Assembly (NCBI GenBank): GCA_025363535.1
Contig: JANYDP010000273.1
Coordinates: 1 to 6,426 of the forward strand
From: Verrucomicrobiota bacterium
GTDB lineage: Bacteria; Verrucomicrobiota; Verrucomicrobiia; Limisphaerales; CAIQOK01
Length of the DNA: 6,426 nucleotides
Direction: 5' to 3'
The position numbers were made by a program, and so were the translations under genes. Shown piece by piece: positions 6,147-6,426 of the stretch (position 1 is its first letter; each line of letters starts with the position of its first letter). The notes under the pieces were generated by a model, which was not told where the DNA came from, did no database searches, and worked only from the letters and a program-made list of their open reading frames with translations.

Positions 6147-6426
6147 ATGAGCAAATTACTTTTGATTGATGACGAAGAAGACGTGCAATACTCGTTCCGG
6201 AGAATTTTTGATTCGCCGGAGATCGAACTAGCCGCGGCTTCCAGCGGCGAAGACGGTCTGAAGCTGATCCCCAAATTCAAACCCGACCTGGTCATCATGG
6301 ACATCCGCATGGGCGGCATGACCGGCCTCGAAACGCTGCGGCACATCCGCAAAATTGACTCCAAGCTGCTGGTCATCCTGATGACCGCGTACGGCACGAC
6401 GCAGGCGACCATCGAGGCGATGAAGC
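6147..6426 (+). CDS. Response regulator receiver domain, probably NtrC family (gene runs off the right edge)
   Basis: This is a cytoplasmic response regulator; a partner histidine kinase would phosphorylate the receiver aspartate. The 93 visible residues cover most of a receiver domain: acidic pair D8-D9 in LLIDDEEDV, phospho-acceptor D52 in LVIMDIRMGGMTG, and conserved T80 in ILMTAYGTT. The conserved lysine lies just beyond the window. The sequence TAYGTTQATIEAMK resembles NtrC/AtoC-type sigma-54 activators, but no AAA+ or DNA-binding domain is visible, so that assignment is tentative. The gene starts 91 bp after the fusion-protein stop on the same strand. The spacer (6056-6146) has no terminator-like hairpin with a T-run; it holds TATTTT at 6116-6121 and GATAAT at 6130-6135 as weak -10 candidates without good -35 boxes. 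No Shine-Dalgarno sequence is seen. It may regulate the exporter operon, but proximity is the only support. Confidence 0.93.
   Translation, partial: MSKLLLIDDEEDVQYSFRRIFDSPEIELAAASSGEDGLKLIPKFKPDLVIMDIRMGGMTGLETLRHIRKIDSKLLVILMTAYGTTQATIEAMK

Noticed and set aside
5090..6412. A 440-codon open frame on the minus strand opposite the adaptor and the response regulator
   Set aside because: Its length is striking, but it spans two well-supported genes on the other strand, has no motif, and has the biased composition of an antisense shadow.
1..6426. CRISPR arrays, tRNA or rRNA genes, transposase genes, phage genes
   Set aside because: No spaced direct repeats, cloverleaf-like sequence, ribosomal RNA stretches or recombinase/transposase motifs were found on either strand.

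Overview
The window reads as a stretch of chromosome from a GC-rich Gram-negative bacterium. A PldA-type outer-membrane phospholipase and a membrane-fusion protein both imply an outer membrane. No start codon has a clear Shine-Dalgarno sequence. REP-like palindromic repeats sit between genes. Together with the general look of the proteins this suggests Verrucomicrobiota, perhaps the Pedosphaera/Limisphaerales side. That placement is an impression from memory of similar genomes, not something the sequence proves.

Left part, minus strand: the window opens inside argG (argininosuccinate synthase, N-terminal 160 residues, 482 to 1). A 162-bp gap follows, holding a candidate argG promoter and a pair of inverted, hairpin-forming 25-bp repeats (533-557 and 621-645). 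Next is a complete outer-membrane phospholipase A gene (1892 to 645). Its catalytic His-Ser-Asn set is intact, and it has an extra N-terminal beta-rich domain that E. coli OMPLA lacks.

Right part, plus strand, divergent from pldA across a 113-bp spacer: a four-gene ABC export operon. It runs LolD/MacB-type ATPase (2006-2689), first FtsX/MacB-type permease (2691-3842), second FtsX/MacB-type permease (3844-5007), then a HlyD/MacA-type membrane-fusion protein (5069-6055). The first three genes are separated by a single base each. The fusion protein gene follows a 61-bp gap that holds an 11-bp stem with a 20-nt loop and a candidate internal promoter. The N-terminal receiver domain of a response regulator, probably NtrC-like, starts at 6147 and runs off the right edge.

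How they may work together: the ATPase should drive a heterodimeric FtsX-fold permease pair by mechanotransmission, and the fusion protein should link it to an outer-membrane channel not encoded here. The substrate cannot be read from the sequence. A shared envelope role with PldA and the response regulator is only a hypothesis from gene order. Most genes are ordinary; the repeat pair, the PldA extension and the intercistronic stem-loop are the points most worth a second look.
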